64,000 nucleotides of DNA from Enterovibrio qingdaonensis (GTDB lineage: Bacteria > Pseudomonadota > Gammaproteobacteria > Enterobacterales > Vibrionaceae). The notes beneath the pieces were generated by a model that saw nothing but the letters and a program-made list of their open reading frames with translations, had not been told where the DNA came from and ran no database searches. Of this stretch, positions 63,565 to 64,000 are shown in pieces. The DNA lies in NCBI RefSeq assembly GCF_028683135.1, contig NZ_JAJUBB010000001.1:434001-498000 (forward strand), read 5' to 3'. How positions within the stretch are numbered: position 1 is the stretch's first letter; each line of letters opens with the position of its first letter. Both the position numbers and the translations under genes were made by a program.

Positions 63565-64000
63565 AAGTCCCCTTCACATCAGGTCGATGCTGCAATCGTT
63601 TAACCAGTTGCTTTGCCGCGATATGAATGGCAGAACCCAGCAAGATAAACAATAAGGTCGCGAAGGCAAGATACGGGATGACCCGTGCAGTCTCGATAAC
63701 GCCCGTGCGCATAGCGGCAAAAATGCCCGTGATCGGAAACATAGAGATAAACGCCGTATTGTGGAGATGGTGGACCAATCTTGCTGATACAGTAGGAATA
63801 AGTGCAGGCGCACACTCAAGGAAGATAAGCTTCACCCTGACCCACATACTAGGATGAAGCGTTGCCATGTACTCCATCGTGTCGGGTTTAATGGTGGATA
63901 TCGCGGCTTCTATAATTCTTGCCAAATGCCCAGAACTTGAATACGCCAATCCAATAACAATGAAAATGGCGGTTACACCAAACCCCCACGCAACACCCGG
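63548..64000 (-). CDS. ABC transporter permease, 5' end cut off by window edge
   Basis: An open reading frame running off the right end; about 150 codons visible. It has several hydrophobic helices and an EAA-type loop region (HLARIIEAAISTIKPDTMEYMATLHPSMWVRVKLIFLECAPALIP) that fits binding-protein-dependent permeases of the MetI/HisM type, with the usual glycine replaced. An internal TTG at 63949 could be mistaken for the start, but the frame continues upstream with PGVAWGFGVTAIFIVIGLAY, a membrane helix. It is convergent with the arsR gene and may pair with the diverged permease at 62235-62918. Confidence 0.72.
   Translation of the reverse strand, partial: PGVAWGFGVTAIFIVIGLAYSSSGHLARIIEAAISTIKPDTMEYMATLHPSMWVRVKLIFLECAPALIPTVSARLVHHLHNTAFISMFPITGIFAAMRTGVIETARVIPYLAFATLLFILLGSAIHIAAKQLVKRLQHRPDVKGTFSLTE

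Noticed and set aside
63600-63949. Complete small permease gene starting at 63949
   Set aside because: The apparent TTG start is internal; the frame remains open with a membrane helix to the window edge, so the gene is cut off.

Overview
The window reads as a chromosomal segment of a marine gammaproteobacterium, most likely Vibrionaceae (Vibrio, Photobacterium, Grimontia or Enterovibrio type). The basis is moderate GC by eye, four methyl-accepting chemotaxis proteins, typical gene pairs such as pepT-dcuC, speG, speB, a bacterial trmY, and a sulfonate-catabolism cluster fitting life among phytoplankton. This placement is inference; no rRNA or marker gene lies in the window. I saw no rRNA, tRNA, CRISPR array, integrase or insertion sequence.

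Layout: 1-1558 is the cut-off end of a chemoreceptor. 2168-13634 is the clearest pathway: a LacI-type regulator (hpsR) divergent from a TRAP transporter, three dehydrogenases (hpsN, hpsO, hpsP), sulfolactate sulfo-lyase (suyAB), a sulfolactate dehydrogenase (comC-like) and an exporter (suyZ-like). Together they should import 2,3-dihydroxypropane-1-sulfonate (DHPS), oxidise it to (R)-sulfolactate, split this into pyruvate and sulfite, and export the sulfur anion. Two LacI-type palindromes flank the regulator start. 13722-20212 holds an HscC-type Hsp70 with a large membrane J-domain protein and a DUF1266 protein, with trmY between them.

20490-33529 is mixed housekeeping and signalling: a giant poly-HAMP chemoreceptor, a YdcF-like protein, an ABC1/UbiB kinase, yjdM, a second chemoreceptor, a patatin lipase, agmatinase, an alpha/beta hydrolase, a DUF523 protein and a second LacI regulator. 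33575-37556 is a four-gene operon of uncharacterised envelope proteins ending in an OmpA-like protein. 37767-48198 carries pepT-dcuC, an AraC regulator with a membrane domain, a periplasmic binding protein paired with a chemoreceptor, a long RluA-type pseudouridine synthase, speG and a second patatin. 48300-54744 encodes secreted or exported proteins (a propeller/Calx-beta protein, a lipase-like protein with a lipoprotein partner, a hydrolase).

54917-62918 is the most intriguing part: a tight minus-strand operon of an ABC uptake system, an OsmC protein, a di-iron protein closely resembling cyanobacterial aldehyde-deformylating oxygenase, a fatty-acyl-reductase-like SDR, an MMPL/RND exporter and a LolA-like lipoprotein-sorting protein. 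A divergent ArsR-family regulator and nested palindromes lie at its head. It looks like a route that makes and exports an acyl-derived product, and I do not recognise it as a described system. The window ends in a cut-off ABC permease gene.
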